A stretch of DNA of 64,000 bases from Hygrocybe punicea (Eukaryota; Basidiomycota; Agaricomycetes; Agaricales; Hygrophoraceae): NCBI GenBank assembly GCA_963556145.1, contig OY744463.1, positions 2,542,001-2,606,000 on the forward strand, given 5' to 3'. Below the pieces are notes generated by a model, which had not been told where the DNA came from, made no database searches, and saw nothing but the letters and a program-made list of their open reading frames with translations. Of the stretch, positions 11,932 through 23,106 are shown one piece after another. How positions within the stretch are numbered: position 1 is the first letter of the stretch; each line of letters opens with the position of its first letter. The position numbers and the translations under genes were made by a program.

Positions 11932-12746
11932 ATGCGACCTCTAACGGAGGACGAAAGCAAGGCGGTATTTACGAAGCTTGCAAACTACATCGTTCGTTTA
12001 CTTTCTTTATCTTCCTCGATCTGCCTAAAATCTCTAGTTGTAGGGAAAGAATCTAATTCATCTCATTGACCGACCAGACGAACCCTATTGCTTTAGGCTC
12101 CAGAAAGACCGAGTCTTTTATGTTTCCGAGTCCTCCATGCGGTTGGGCATCTCAGTTGCCCGGCCAAACCTCATAAGCCTCGGGACATGCTTTGGGAAAT
12201 TTAGCAAAACTGGCAAATTCAAGCTACATATAACTGCATTAGACTATCTCGCGCAGTACGCGAAATACAAAGTATTACATTCATCATATTATCCCTTGCT
12301 CCCTGAAGAGATACTTCGTAGGTCTGGATAAAACCGAATGGTGAAATGCCCTTTCTGTATGGAAATAATGTCGTCAAAGCACACCTGGGACGTATAACGG
12401 AAGATACACCTGAACATCAGGGTGTGGTTGTTTTCAGTATGAGTGACGTCCCTTTGGTTGGTATCTTGTGTGCTGTCTTTATTCTGTCACCTACTCATCT
12501 TACATCTTCTACAGGGCTTCGGTGTAACAGCACGATCAACTGTGGATACGCGAAAACTAGATCCAACGGCAATCATAGTCTTTCATCAGGCGTAGTCTTT
12601 TCCGTTTTCTGCTCCTCTCTTGTAGCTGACATGATGCTGATCAGTGATGTTGGTGAATACTTGCGCGATGAAGTACGTGGTCTATCTGCCAAGGCGACTC
12701 TTCCCGACTTACTGAGCTTCTTTACCCCCAGGAAACTCTTTTCTGA
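11932..12746 (+). CDS. NIP7: 60S ribosome biogenesis protein NIP7
   Basis: Six exons can be placed. The product begins [20 protein letters not shown], then [131 protein letters not shown], ending ETLF at 12744-12746. This is nearly colinear with yeast and human NIP7 (about 180 residues). It consists of an N-terminal alpha/beta domain and a C-terminal PUA RNA-binding domain. Known role: 27S pre-rRNA processing and 60S assembly. Intron 1 uses an unusual donor, gttcgt, supported by phase and by exact family length. Confidence 0.95.
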
Positions 12747-12866
12747 GTTTCTCGGATTGTGTGAAATGTTTACGTGGACCCATTGTCTCTGTTGTTTTTC
12801 TTTTAGTTTGGAATTACTTACAGTAGCATTGATAATTACTGCGTTCCAATGATTTGCGCATGACTT

Positions 12867-15800
12867 ATGCCAATGACCTTGACCACCACTTCAGATGCCT
12901 ACTTACAATGGACAAGCATCACTGACAACAATCTTACCGTTGAACATGTCCAGCAGCATCTCAATTCCATTCCAAATGATCTATGGGTTACTGCTGCTTG
13001 CGTTGACAGGCTGGTAGAGGACGTCATGGTTCAGCGTGCACTGCTTGAACTTGGGATTCAACGGACTACAGGTGCCGTCATACAGAGCAAACACGCCTCG
13101 TCCAACCCCCATGAAGATATCGAGGACAACTTGGGTACACTTGAGCGTCTTGAAAATACACCAACCCCGTCGCTCGTAGCTCACTTTCGTAATGTGCCAG
13201 CACACGCTCAATTATGTGACATGCGTGTTGTTCTCTTGGAACGCTTGGATCGGCTGAATACGTTTGTGGAGATATCTAAAGATGCACCGCAAACGGAGGA
13301 GGAAGTTGGAATGGAGGAGTGGGAAGATGATCCCTGGGCTGACGGGACTGCGGAATCCACATCCAAATCCACCTTACCGGTTGGGCCACCCGTTCCCCTG
13401 TCAGCTTTTTTGACGGATGGACTGCCGCGCACGTCTTGCTTGCTGGCTTCCCGACAATGGTTCACCGCCCTTCAGAAAGTCTTGGAGCGTCATGCTTCTT
13501 GCGTTTGGCCCCACCGCTTTACCATTCTGGAGAGTATTCCGGAACATGCATCCCCCACGCAATATTTAAACATTCTGCCTAGTTTTGACATATCGACGAA
13601 CGTTGAACAAGCATGGGTTTCGGCTTGTTGGAGAACAGAGCCTGACTGGTCGGAAACTCCTGATGTCCGGAGAGCTATACGAGCTTCCGGCATTGAAAGC
13701 ACAACCTCCTTGAGTTCGCTGCCAGTCGAATGCAGCCCTCATCCTGAACCACTATCAGCCTACGAACTTACATCCTGGTACACAGGTCGCGTCGATCTTA
13801 TTATCTCATCCACCGGGATGATTGACATAGCTCTCGCTACAATACAACACGGAGCTTCACAAGGCGTGCCGGGACTTGATGAACTTGGAGAAGAACTTAG
13901 TCTCCTTTCTCGCCTTGTATACGACGCTCCTCACTCGGAGGATGGCGAGGACGAAGACTGGACGCTGAGTCACTGGAAGTCTATGGACCCATCTTCTGTC
14001 GTGCGAGCCTATCTTTCACATTCAACTCCCGATACGGTCGCCAAGGACGTCCTTCGGCTTGTCCTACCCTACCTTTTCGTTCTCGAGTCACGTGCGGAAC
14101 GCACAGGCAAACCAGATCTCACCCTCCACAACCGCCTACTTTATGAGTATATACTGTCGGCGCCTTTAGACATCGCTGCAGCGGTATTCGAGGCATCCAA
14201 ACCGACTTTACCCACGGCCCAACGTCTGATCAGGAGTGACGATGACACTGCGAAACTGGCGCTCGCATGTCTTTATGGCAGCGATAGCTTGAAGGAATGG
14301 CCAACCATGAGTCGCATATTTGAGTGTTTACCTGTATGGGACATCAAAGGGGACGACCAGGTCGAGGGAGATACAGCCGACACCACTGTTGCTTCCTTAG
14401 GTGAATTTGTCACACCGTCGACTACCCGTCCACACTGTACCGCATCAGATCTCCTCGTATTCTTCAATCCACTGCCACAGATATCTCTCTCTCGTGCTCT
14501 TGACATACTTGATGTCCACATGGAGTCCGGTGAAATATTGTCGCGGTGGGGTGTTCCGGCGCCTCTGAGATGGTTTCTTCAAAGTGGCAATGATGCGGCG
14601 GAACAGCGTGCTTGGGCAAACAGAATGGCGAGGCGGGCTGGTGGATCTGAAGACACTCTGGATACACAGGATGACTGGTGTTGGTTATTGGAGGATATGT
14701 TAAAGTTATCAGGCTCCGGTACAGGAGAACACGAAGTGAAAGGTGCATTTGGGTTATTGGCGAGACAGGAAGTAATCAACATATTCTTCAGTGGGCTCCT
14801 GAGCACCGGTCGTAAGTGCCATTGGTATACCTCCCGGCGTTCTTATAGCCAACCCCATTCCTGCAGAGTTTGGTATTGCAAGAGAGCTGCTCTATTCTTC
14901 ACAAAGAAAACTATCTCTTGATCCTGAAGTCATCGAAGACATCTGCTTGACCTGCTCCCGAGAATTTTACGACAACGCCAGCTCAGGAAACTACAAGTTC
15001 GGTGACATGAAGCTGGCTTACGAATGGTGACGATCTGATTTTAGTCTGCTATGAAAGCTCATTCTCACCAAGGTTCTAGTTTGGACGTTCCTCGCCCTTC
15101 CGATCGATTACTCAAACAAAAAGAATTCATTGAAGCAACATCTCGTCTCTCCTCATTCAACGTGATGTCCAAACCCGGCATTCCCATCTCTCCCATTGAG
15201 ATCCGATTGACCAGGGATCGTCTTTCACTTGTGTCTCGAGTTCTCTCCAGCAACGCTGATGCTTACAAACACACGGAGGTCATCCTAGACCTTGTTTACA
15301 AGCTCGGGTTCAGAGATGACGGTGCCGCCAAAGTGAAGATTTTTGCGATGTTAGCGGACGCCGCACTTCAAGCCGAAGACTTCACGCGTGCATATGATAC
15401 CAGCAAGCGTATGATCGACACTGTACTTGCTTTGCGTTCGTCATCCCCCATGGGCCTCGAGGATCCGAAAGTTCAGGAAGCCCGTGAGGTTTGTTGGGTG
15501 GCGTGCTTTCAGCTAGGCCGACAGCCAGAATTTGACGACGTAGAAAAGAAACTTTCCCTTCTGGGCCAAGCTCTTGAACTCTGTCCATCAGACAAGTTAC
15601 ATGACGTGCTCGTGGCGTGGCGTCGTTTGGAAAAGGAAGATATCGAGAACCGCCAGGAGAGATTGGCACAGCGTCATACCGCTACCTCTCCGGCAAAAAA
15701 TCATGCTTCCCCGTCGATCAACTCGTTGGCTGCTCGGTTGCAAGATTTTCGTGTGTCTACTTCGCCGTTACTGAAGACGCCTGATGCCGCTGCTCTTGCC

Positions 15801-15980
15801 AGCAGAACATTAAGAAATGTGGCTGCTAACTTCCCGTTTTCGGTTAGCGGCCGCCAAGCATACGAAAGTAGTGCTGGGGCCAATGAAAATCGACGCAAAC
15901 GGGATGGTGGAGATGTTTCAGCACAAGCTTCGCGAGTGTTGTCCAAGGGTATTGGCTGGCTTATTGGGGATGACACTTAG
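12867..15980 (+). CDS. SEC39: Sec39-domain protein (Dsl1 tethering complex / NBAS homologue)
   Basis: A long first exon (12867 to about 14811) is followed by two short introns and a last exon. The first join reads STGQFGIARELLYSSQ, the second KLAYECLDVPRPSDR; the protein ends IGWLIGDDT at 15980. The total is about 1,000 residues, mainly helical. Sec39-type motifs include LTLHNRLLYEYILSAPLDIA, ALDILDVHMESGEILSRWGV, APLRWFLQSGNDAAEQRAWA and ARRAGGSEDTLDTQDDWCWL. Known role: Sec39 joins Dsl1/Tip20 at the ER to tether Golgi-derived COPI vesicles (NBAS in animals). The start could be the ATG at 12867 or the in-frame one at 12873. Confidence 0.88.
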
Positions 15981-16290
15981 ACAATATTGTATTCTCGTCT
16001 GCAATATAATTTGGAGGTGACACAAAACGAGGGGTGGTAGTAGGGTATGCAAATAGATAGATAATATGGGGGAAATAATTCCTCGACGAATGTGGCATGA
16101 GGGCTAGAACGGTGAGCCAGATAAGGAGACGGGAAAAAAAATACAACATCAATAATAAAAATTAATATCTAGAAGGACACTGGGGGGGCGAATTAGATAT
16201 ACGCTCCCGAATGAATGAGTTGTACGAACACGGATTCTGCGTGCAGATTTGCAGCGCTCTACGTTGTTCCACGAAGCCGACGTCGACAAT
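15981..16290. other. Convergent 3' intergenic region
   Basis: This 310-base space between the SEC39 stop (plus) and the stop of the 836-residue unknown gene (minus) is AT-rich around 16130-16170 and should hold both polyadenylation regions. No gene is seen. Confidence 0.4.
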
Positions 16291-18858
16291 CTAACGCCCA
16301 TTCACAAACCGTGAAGAAGTACCAGTGCGTGCCCTGGGTCTGTTTACGATTCCGCCCTTGTCTCGATACTCGGACGCATCCACAGGTGGTCTCCCTCTCC
16401 CGCATGTATCGCAGTACTCCTTATCGGCAGCTCGAAGGTCTTCAACCTCCGCCTTAAGATCCCTTACTTGACCTTCCAAATCCCAGATTTCAAGCTGCCA
16501 AGCCTTCCTTGCGGACGCGATCTGGTTCTGAAGCGCTTGGATGACTGAAGCATGATCTCCCGAAGACGCTACAGCGGACTCAATACCTGACGTGTCTGAA
16601 CGGGAGAACGGGCCTGGAGTTACAGGCCCGGTTGCTTGACCGGAACTTGGTGGACTCTGAGGCTCCTCAGGCCCCCCAGATCCCAAATCTGTTCTAACAA
16701 TGTGGTCACGAAAATGCGCGCTAAACATGGTGGAGACGGGTCGCAACTTCAAGGCAGGAAAATCTGTGACAAGCGCGGGTGCACTTTGAGGTACGACATC
16801 AACACCTGTGAAAGGAGGCGTAGGCACCCAACCGCTATACCGCTTTTCTGAGCTTGTTGCTGAAACGACGCGACTACCCTGGGACGACGTGGAAGTGTTG
16901 ATGGAAAGTGTGGGATGAAGTCGTCTCGGGCTCGAAGAAATATTTTGTGGGCTTGGAGCTGATGCAAGGTATGATTCATCGCCCGTGGAATTTGACAGAA
17001 GATCAGATGCCGAGAAACTTGCGGGAGAATTGTCGAATGGCGTTATTGGTGGCACCGGGACACGTGAAGTGATTTTTGATGGTTCTGGGCGACGCTGGTG
17101 ATCGTGTGATGCATATGAATCTAACGGAGGCTTCTGAGGCGTTTTGTCCCGCTCTTTTTCTCGTTCCCTGGGGTTGAATATCCGCATGAACCCGCTTTTT
17201 TTATGTTTCAAGGGCTTGGCTGGTGTAACAGCACCCTGGGGTGACAATTGTTGGAAGTCAGAAGAGGCCGAACCCTCCCTTACTCCTGTCCCAGAACTTG
17301 CAGAACGCGTTCGAGCGTAAGAACTTCCCATCACACTTGTCAAACGATTATTTTCGTTTCCGCCAGGCTCGGGGAAAGGCGCAACACGGGATGGGAAATC
17401 GACAACATCAGGTGGATATGATAGGGTAGTATTCGTAGTTGCACTTCGTGACCGCTGTGCACGCGCCTCCTCCAGGGATATTAAGCTGAATGAGGGAACA
17501 GCATTGCTGCACCATCCAGGAAGGGTGTTGGCATCCGGAGGAGGCACGGCCTCACGATTCCAGGGGTCAACCAAGGTTGTGTCTCGGATCCGAAGGGCGG
17601 GATTTTGAACTGCGATTGGGGCCGATATTTCTTTCCCCTGAAACGTTGAAGTTCGACTCCGAGAAGTCCTCTCCTGAGTGTGCTCCCGAACGGAAGAGGC
17701 AGAACTATCTGGTGTCAAAGTGACCGTGGTGGTGGTAGATTTGGATCTTGATGAACTTGTACTAAGCGAATTGGTAACCGTGACCCTGGAGTCGCTGCGC
17801 GCGATGCCAGGGTACATAAATTCGATGCGAGATGAGGCCAAGGGTAGTGGGTCCTCTGGGAATGTGACCACAAGATCTGGATTTGCATATGGATGTATAG
17901 ATTCTATGTGCGAATGAGAGGGTGACGAAGGTTCGGCGGTAATAGACGGTCGCCTGTCGGCACTGACCCAGGGTACAGGGGAATCCGTGGAGAAGTGAAA
18001 ATGATCTGGGGAGGAACGATGTTGAGATGGAGGATTTGACGTGATAGGTGTGAAAGGTGGTGTTGTCTTTTGCCCAAAGGTAGCTGAGACTTTGTGTCGG
18101 AAAATAGAATGTGGTGAAGGAGGTAGTATAGACGTGGACGCCTCAGTATTTGCACTAGAAATTGCGCTTGTCAGTGCATATTAACAGCTGGAAGGCAAGA
18201 AACTAACTAACGATAGTGGGCTGTGCGAATGGGATGTGTGAGATGTACGGGATGATGCAGTTTCAAAAGATCGTTTATATCTGGCTTGTGAGGGACTGGA
18301 TTCACTTTCCTCACTAGCTCTGCTTGGTTTAGAAGAGACAAAACGAAATCCTTTCCTGATGCTTTCAACATTCGACACTCGCCCTGCAGCGTAATCGCAG
18401 ATGATCGGGCTGATCACCAGTTCATCTTCTTCCTCCAAAGTATCCTCCCCTGTTTCCCATGGAGCGCGAGAGTGAAAGCGCATTTTGGGACCTAGAAGAC
18501 TCATGCGAGTTTGGAGTTGGTCGTAATCGTCGTCGTCGTCATTGTCGTCGTCGTTGTCGTCGTGAGGGTCTTGAACATGTTCATCCAAGTCGTCAGCATT
18601 GGAGTAAGAAGAGAAGCGATTATCATCGTCTAGTTCTAACATGCTGGAAGAAGGATGATTTGGGTGCATCTGGTTGGATGCAGGATAACGAGGTTTTCCC
18701 TGAGAGGGAGAGAAAAGAGAGGGACTGTAGACGGAAAGGGTGTCTGCGAACTGTGGCGAAGGACCAGGCAAGTCAGCACGCGCTGCCCGTTGATCCAGAA
18801 GACGTCTGACATGGTCCTGATGGTCGTCCGAGGGCGACTTGACTGACCTGGCCATCAT
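16291..18858 (-). CDS. Unknown Ser/Pro-rich protein with acidic N-terminus and C-terminal coiled coil
   Basis: Two exons (18858-18212 and 18154-16291) join in phase to 836 residues. The N-terminus (MMARSVKSPSDDHQDHVRRL) is followed by a run of Asp/Asn (DDNDDDNDDDDDYD) and MSLLGPKMRFHSRAPWETGE. The middle is disordered, Ser/Pro-rich, with a Lys-rich patch HKKSGFMRIFNPREREKERD. Near the C-terminus a heptad-rich helix (VIQALQNQIASARKAWQLEI, then WDLEGQVRDLKAEVEDLRA) is followed by a CxxC group (YCDTCGRGRPP). I do not recognise a named family. The layout fits a cytoskeletal or signalling scaffold, which is inference only. Confidence 0.8.
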
Positions 18859-19540
18859 GCCGGATGGCGGTGGGGATGATGATAGGAGGGTTCACTTCAA
18901 GTTCATGGATATTATTATTGAATACGAATACGGAAGTCGCCAAATAGCAATAAATACGGTTTATCTACGCGAGCCAATCGCAGCCCACTGGCATAAGTCA
19001 GGCACTGGCAGGCTTGCAAGTTGCAATACGACAGCTTGACATAGGGAAAGGTCAAGGCAATCCGCGACATCAGAAAGGTACCATCTTCGAGTCCGCCCAA
19101 CGGAGATATGTATTAATCCTCTTGGGCGTAATTTGAAATACATCATACAGAGAGGGGCGAATGCCAGTAGTGGAAGGCTTGTAGGAAACGAAAAGGAGTG
19201 GACTGGGTACCTGCATTACGAGGTAAGCAGTCCTCTCCGACTTCAGCCAGATTATATTGGCAGCACACTTGTGAAATTATCCGCATGCGCTCTAAGCTGG
19301 CGGCAGAGAAGTAAACTCATTACAGTATCCCGCAAACACCATACATAGATCCCAGATTTAATCCCGTGTTGCGATTATCAGGTAGAGGACATTCGCATTC
19401 CTCAGAGCAGGCATGAACGTGTGGAAACCTGCAGATGACCGCGCCACGGTGGACACGTGGTCTAGGTCTTTCGAGTCCGACAGATTGCCAGTGCAAGGCT
19501 CTTCAAAAGTCCTCGTTAAATCGAGCACCAAGTCCGTTGT
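18859..19540. promoter_or_regulatory. Divergent intergenic region
   Basis: These 682 bases lie between the starts of the coiled-coil unknown (minus) and the Pal1-family gene (plus). They must hold both promoters. Short open frames are present but none has protein-like composition. Confidence 0.4.
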
Positions 19541-22500
19541 ATGGCGTTTCGAAACCAGATATCGGAGGCAGAGCCTTATGAGGAGGTGCGCTCTCGGTTA
19601 ATCGTTTAACAATAATAATAATAATAATAAATAACCGATTGTTCAATTTCAACTCAATTTCTTCCCCCCAGTCACAAGGCGACTCACGCACTTCACCGAC
19701 CTCGCCAGATGAACTCAAAGCATTCTATTCTGATATGGAGAGACAAGAGCTTGAACGAAAGTTATCACGTAGCAAAACTGGTTCCAGGTCGATTTGGTCG
19801 CGCAAGTCTATGAAAAAGTCCCTCAGCACTGAACAACCTGGTATACAAGACCTCTCAACTACTCCAGTCAGTCCCCCAAACGAGAAAAGGATGGAGGAGG
19901 CAAGGGATCGGGATGCGTTAGATCAAGCGAACAAAAAGTCTACCCAGATTATTTTGTCTACGTCCCGGTCAATTATTCCCGACCCTCTAGGAGATTTACC
20001 CTCGTGGCATAGCAAGGACGCATGGGGAGCAGTTCCTCTTCCTACATACAAGGCAAAATATCCTATTCACAACCCATTTGGGCCTCGTTGGTACAAAAAT
20101 CAGCATCTCATCCCGCATTCACTTCGGCCCGCGATTCAACCGCTCTCTGTTTTTTCTCCTTCCTTTCCTTCCTTACCGCCCTCTCCACACGAGCGTCCAG
20201 AGGATCAATCACGGGCACCTGGCCCTAGTCGGACCCCCTCCGGGTCTCCGTTGCCCACCCCCACCTCGTCACAAACTGCCATTGCAGATAATGGAGGCAG
20301 GAGGTCTCGAAAAACCTCGCATGACACGGTCGACTTGCTTGATGTAACTGATCCATGGGGCACCAATTGGCACCATCAGTCACCTTACGACATCGGGTTA
20401 AACGCCAATCTTAATTCCCCTGATTCCGAGGTAAGCTGATAACGCAGATGCTTTCACACATGTTTTACAACTGCTCTTAGAAGCCACGTCCGCGAGTTGC
20501 AGCTACAGCCTCTAGTCAAAGTCGTCACAAAACGGTTTCCCCGTCACCTTTATCGCAATCCACATCTGCACTCCACCTCCAACCACCAAATTTCAATGGA
20601 AGAATCCCCCCTACTCGTAAATTAAGTAGACGTCGCACACCAGTACTTCAAAGCTTATTTCGTAACCATAGCAAGGATTCTAACGATGCAGCGTCACAGG
20701 CAGTTTCTCTCCCTACCACTCCCAATCGATCTCCTTCACCTTTCAAACCAGAGGATCAGCAAAGCACCATTTATAAAGGGAGGCCCCATTCTGCATTACC
20801 AGCCCCATCTCAGAATATCAAGGAAAGGCGGACTAGCATTCTTGGACGGCTGGCAAAAAGGTTCAGTCTCCTAAAGAAGCCCACTCGAGATCTTGGCAGA
20901 ACCGGAGACAACGATAACTGGCATCACGTCGGTACTGACGACGCTAGCCATGACGAACCGATTCGTCAATCAATATCGGTGCCAAAACGTATTTCCGCAG
21001 GAAATGTCACGTCGGGACAAGAAAAGCATGCGGAAAATGTTCAGCGCCTTCCCCCTGACGTTACAATGATGAAAGCTAACGAGTCCAGCCATCTGACCCA
21101 ACCTCGGTCATCGTCGCCCATTTCGTTGGCTCCTTATTCTATTGGTAGACTTACCATCGCTAATCCGGACAGTCACGAGGACGCTAATATACCAACTCGA
21201 AATGGTGTACCCGATGTCAACTCCAATTCAAAACCGGAAATGCCACTACTATCCAATGAGGAGCCAAGTCACCCTATACGTAATCCCGAATCGACGCTTA
21301 CCCCGCTCAAATTGGATTGTCCAGTATCTCCACCTCCTACACATAATCCGAGCGCAACCTCTCCTCAAAATGTACTTCCGCATGGCGATATGCTTTGGAC
21401 ACAGTCACCCGTCGATCTTGCCGAGACGTCAGTGCAGGATGAGAAATATACGGCTCCTTTAACAGCGTCAGCAGTTCCGTTTCCGGTTTCACCGGAGCCC
21501 TCATTACCTGAAATTCCGTCTCTTCTGAGTCCTCCGCCCAAGAAGCCGTTATCTATCAATGATTCACCGCTCTCGACTTCATCATTGTTTGTCAATCCGC
21601 CCACACCCCACGTCGCCGAAGTGCCAATACCCAGCAGTGCGCCAGATACTCCTATGCCCCCCCCTCGGCCGTCTCTTGAACCCAGACGGTCTTCTCAAGA
21701 TCGTCCAGTTAGGCAAACAGAAACGTTCCGACTTGTCCGAAACTCCTCCGGTAATCTCAATCCCGTAGGTGGGGCCATCATCGCGGCGGGCCAGCAATGG
21801 GAGGTTGTGGAATCGGACGCTCCACGACGTGGCAAAACCAAAGAAAAACCTTCTAGATCAAAAGATCGTGAAAGTGGAACCAGGCGGGAGCACAGACACC
21901 ACGAGAAACCGGGGGTCGTCGACACTGTTGAGGCAAGTGCTGTTCCCCGAAGGGCTACCCAAACCAGGCAAAGATCAGCGAATGGACGAAGCACAGATCT
22001 GCTGACGACACCATCGTCAGGCACTTCAGCGCGTCCTCGCGCACGCAGTGCCGACCTGCGACATGGTCGCGGTAGTTCTGCCCCCGCGCTTGTTGGTAGC
22101 GAGGAACACAAGCCGAACCGCAGACGAGATGAAGAGCGAATGACAGATCGAAGGCACCCTGACGGGGAGATTCGACGGAATGGTCTAAAAGTCGACAAGC
22201 CTCAGCCTCCCCCACCCCCACCCAATCCTGGTCCTTCTCAGGTCGAGCGACGGCCATCGATGTCCGCTCGTCCCACCTCTGAGCTTCCGTCTTCTGCAGA
22301 GTTGAATGCTCTAAGGGCCAAAGATGTATGGGATATGGAACGCTTGTGGAAAGGCAGAAGCATGTATGAGGCTGAACCCATGGAGATCACGTCTTCTCCC
22401 GATGGGTCAACGAGACCCAATACTGGCAGGGATGATTCAACCATGCCTGCAACCCACGGCTCGAGCCACACGTCATTTATCGTACAGACTTCTTTCCAAG

Positions 22501-22832
22501 GTCAATCTCCTTACCCTAACATATACCATTCCATGCCAGTTGCTCCTCCACCTGTCGTCTATGATTCTGCGTCTTCTCAGACATCACATCTCCCCCAACA
22601 TCACAGTTACAATAATATGCATCATCCCTTCCCCACGTCTTTCTCACTTCCTTTGCAAGACATATCTTCGCCATCTCCCTCGTCTCGCTCTGCACTGGCC
22701 AATCCGCTTCCAGCTCCACCCCGTGAATCGTTGTATAAGCCCACACCGTTACCCGCCACACTCCTCGATTCGAATAGCGGACGTTCCGCTGATTATTGGG
22801 CCAAATATACCAGTGTAACAGCCGCACATTGA
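19541..22832 (+). CDS. pal1: Pal1-family cell morphology protein
   Basis: The inferred first exon is small (19541-19585, MAFRNQISEAEPYEE). It joins in phase to 19672-20430 and 20481-22832, giving about 1,051 residues. The Pal1 region spans roughly residues 110-260: KYPIHNPFGPRWYKNQHLIP and then DLLDVTDPWGTNWHHQSPYD, matching the family pattern of LDVT followed by a HH(D/x)GPFDA-like element. The rest is disordered and Ser/Pro-rich with a poly-Pro stretch near 22205. Known role in yeasts: Pal1 works at sites of polarised growth and endocytosis with Sla2/Ede1. The tiny first exon is inferred, since no other ATG fits in frame. Confidence 0.72.
19611..19633 (+). repeat. (ATA)n microsatellite in intron
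   Basis: A run of about 23 bases of ATA repeats lies in the first intron (19586-19671) of the Pal1-family gene. Confidence 0.9.
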
Positions 22833-23106
22833 TACAGGATGATTTCTCTTGTTGCCTCCATGTGCAAATCAGAACTCTTCTCTTTTCCATCTTTTATTTA
22901 CTGACGGTGGACTCAACCATTTTGTTACAACTCTTAATTCTTCTTATAATGATACTGATGGGGACTCGTGGTTGACTTCAGAGACTTTTTTACATCACGT
23001 TGTACAATATGATCATTGACAATACATGTTAGAGAGCCGACTCAGGATAATGCAATGTATACAATTGAGCAAAAACAGAACAAAAACAGAATCAGGATTC
23101 GTAAAA

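Noticed and set aside
21695..22198. Minus-strand frame of 167 codons inside the Pal1-family gene
   Set aside because: Shadow of a Ser/Pro/Arg-rich coding region; no homology seen.
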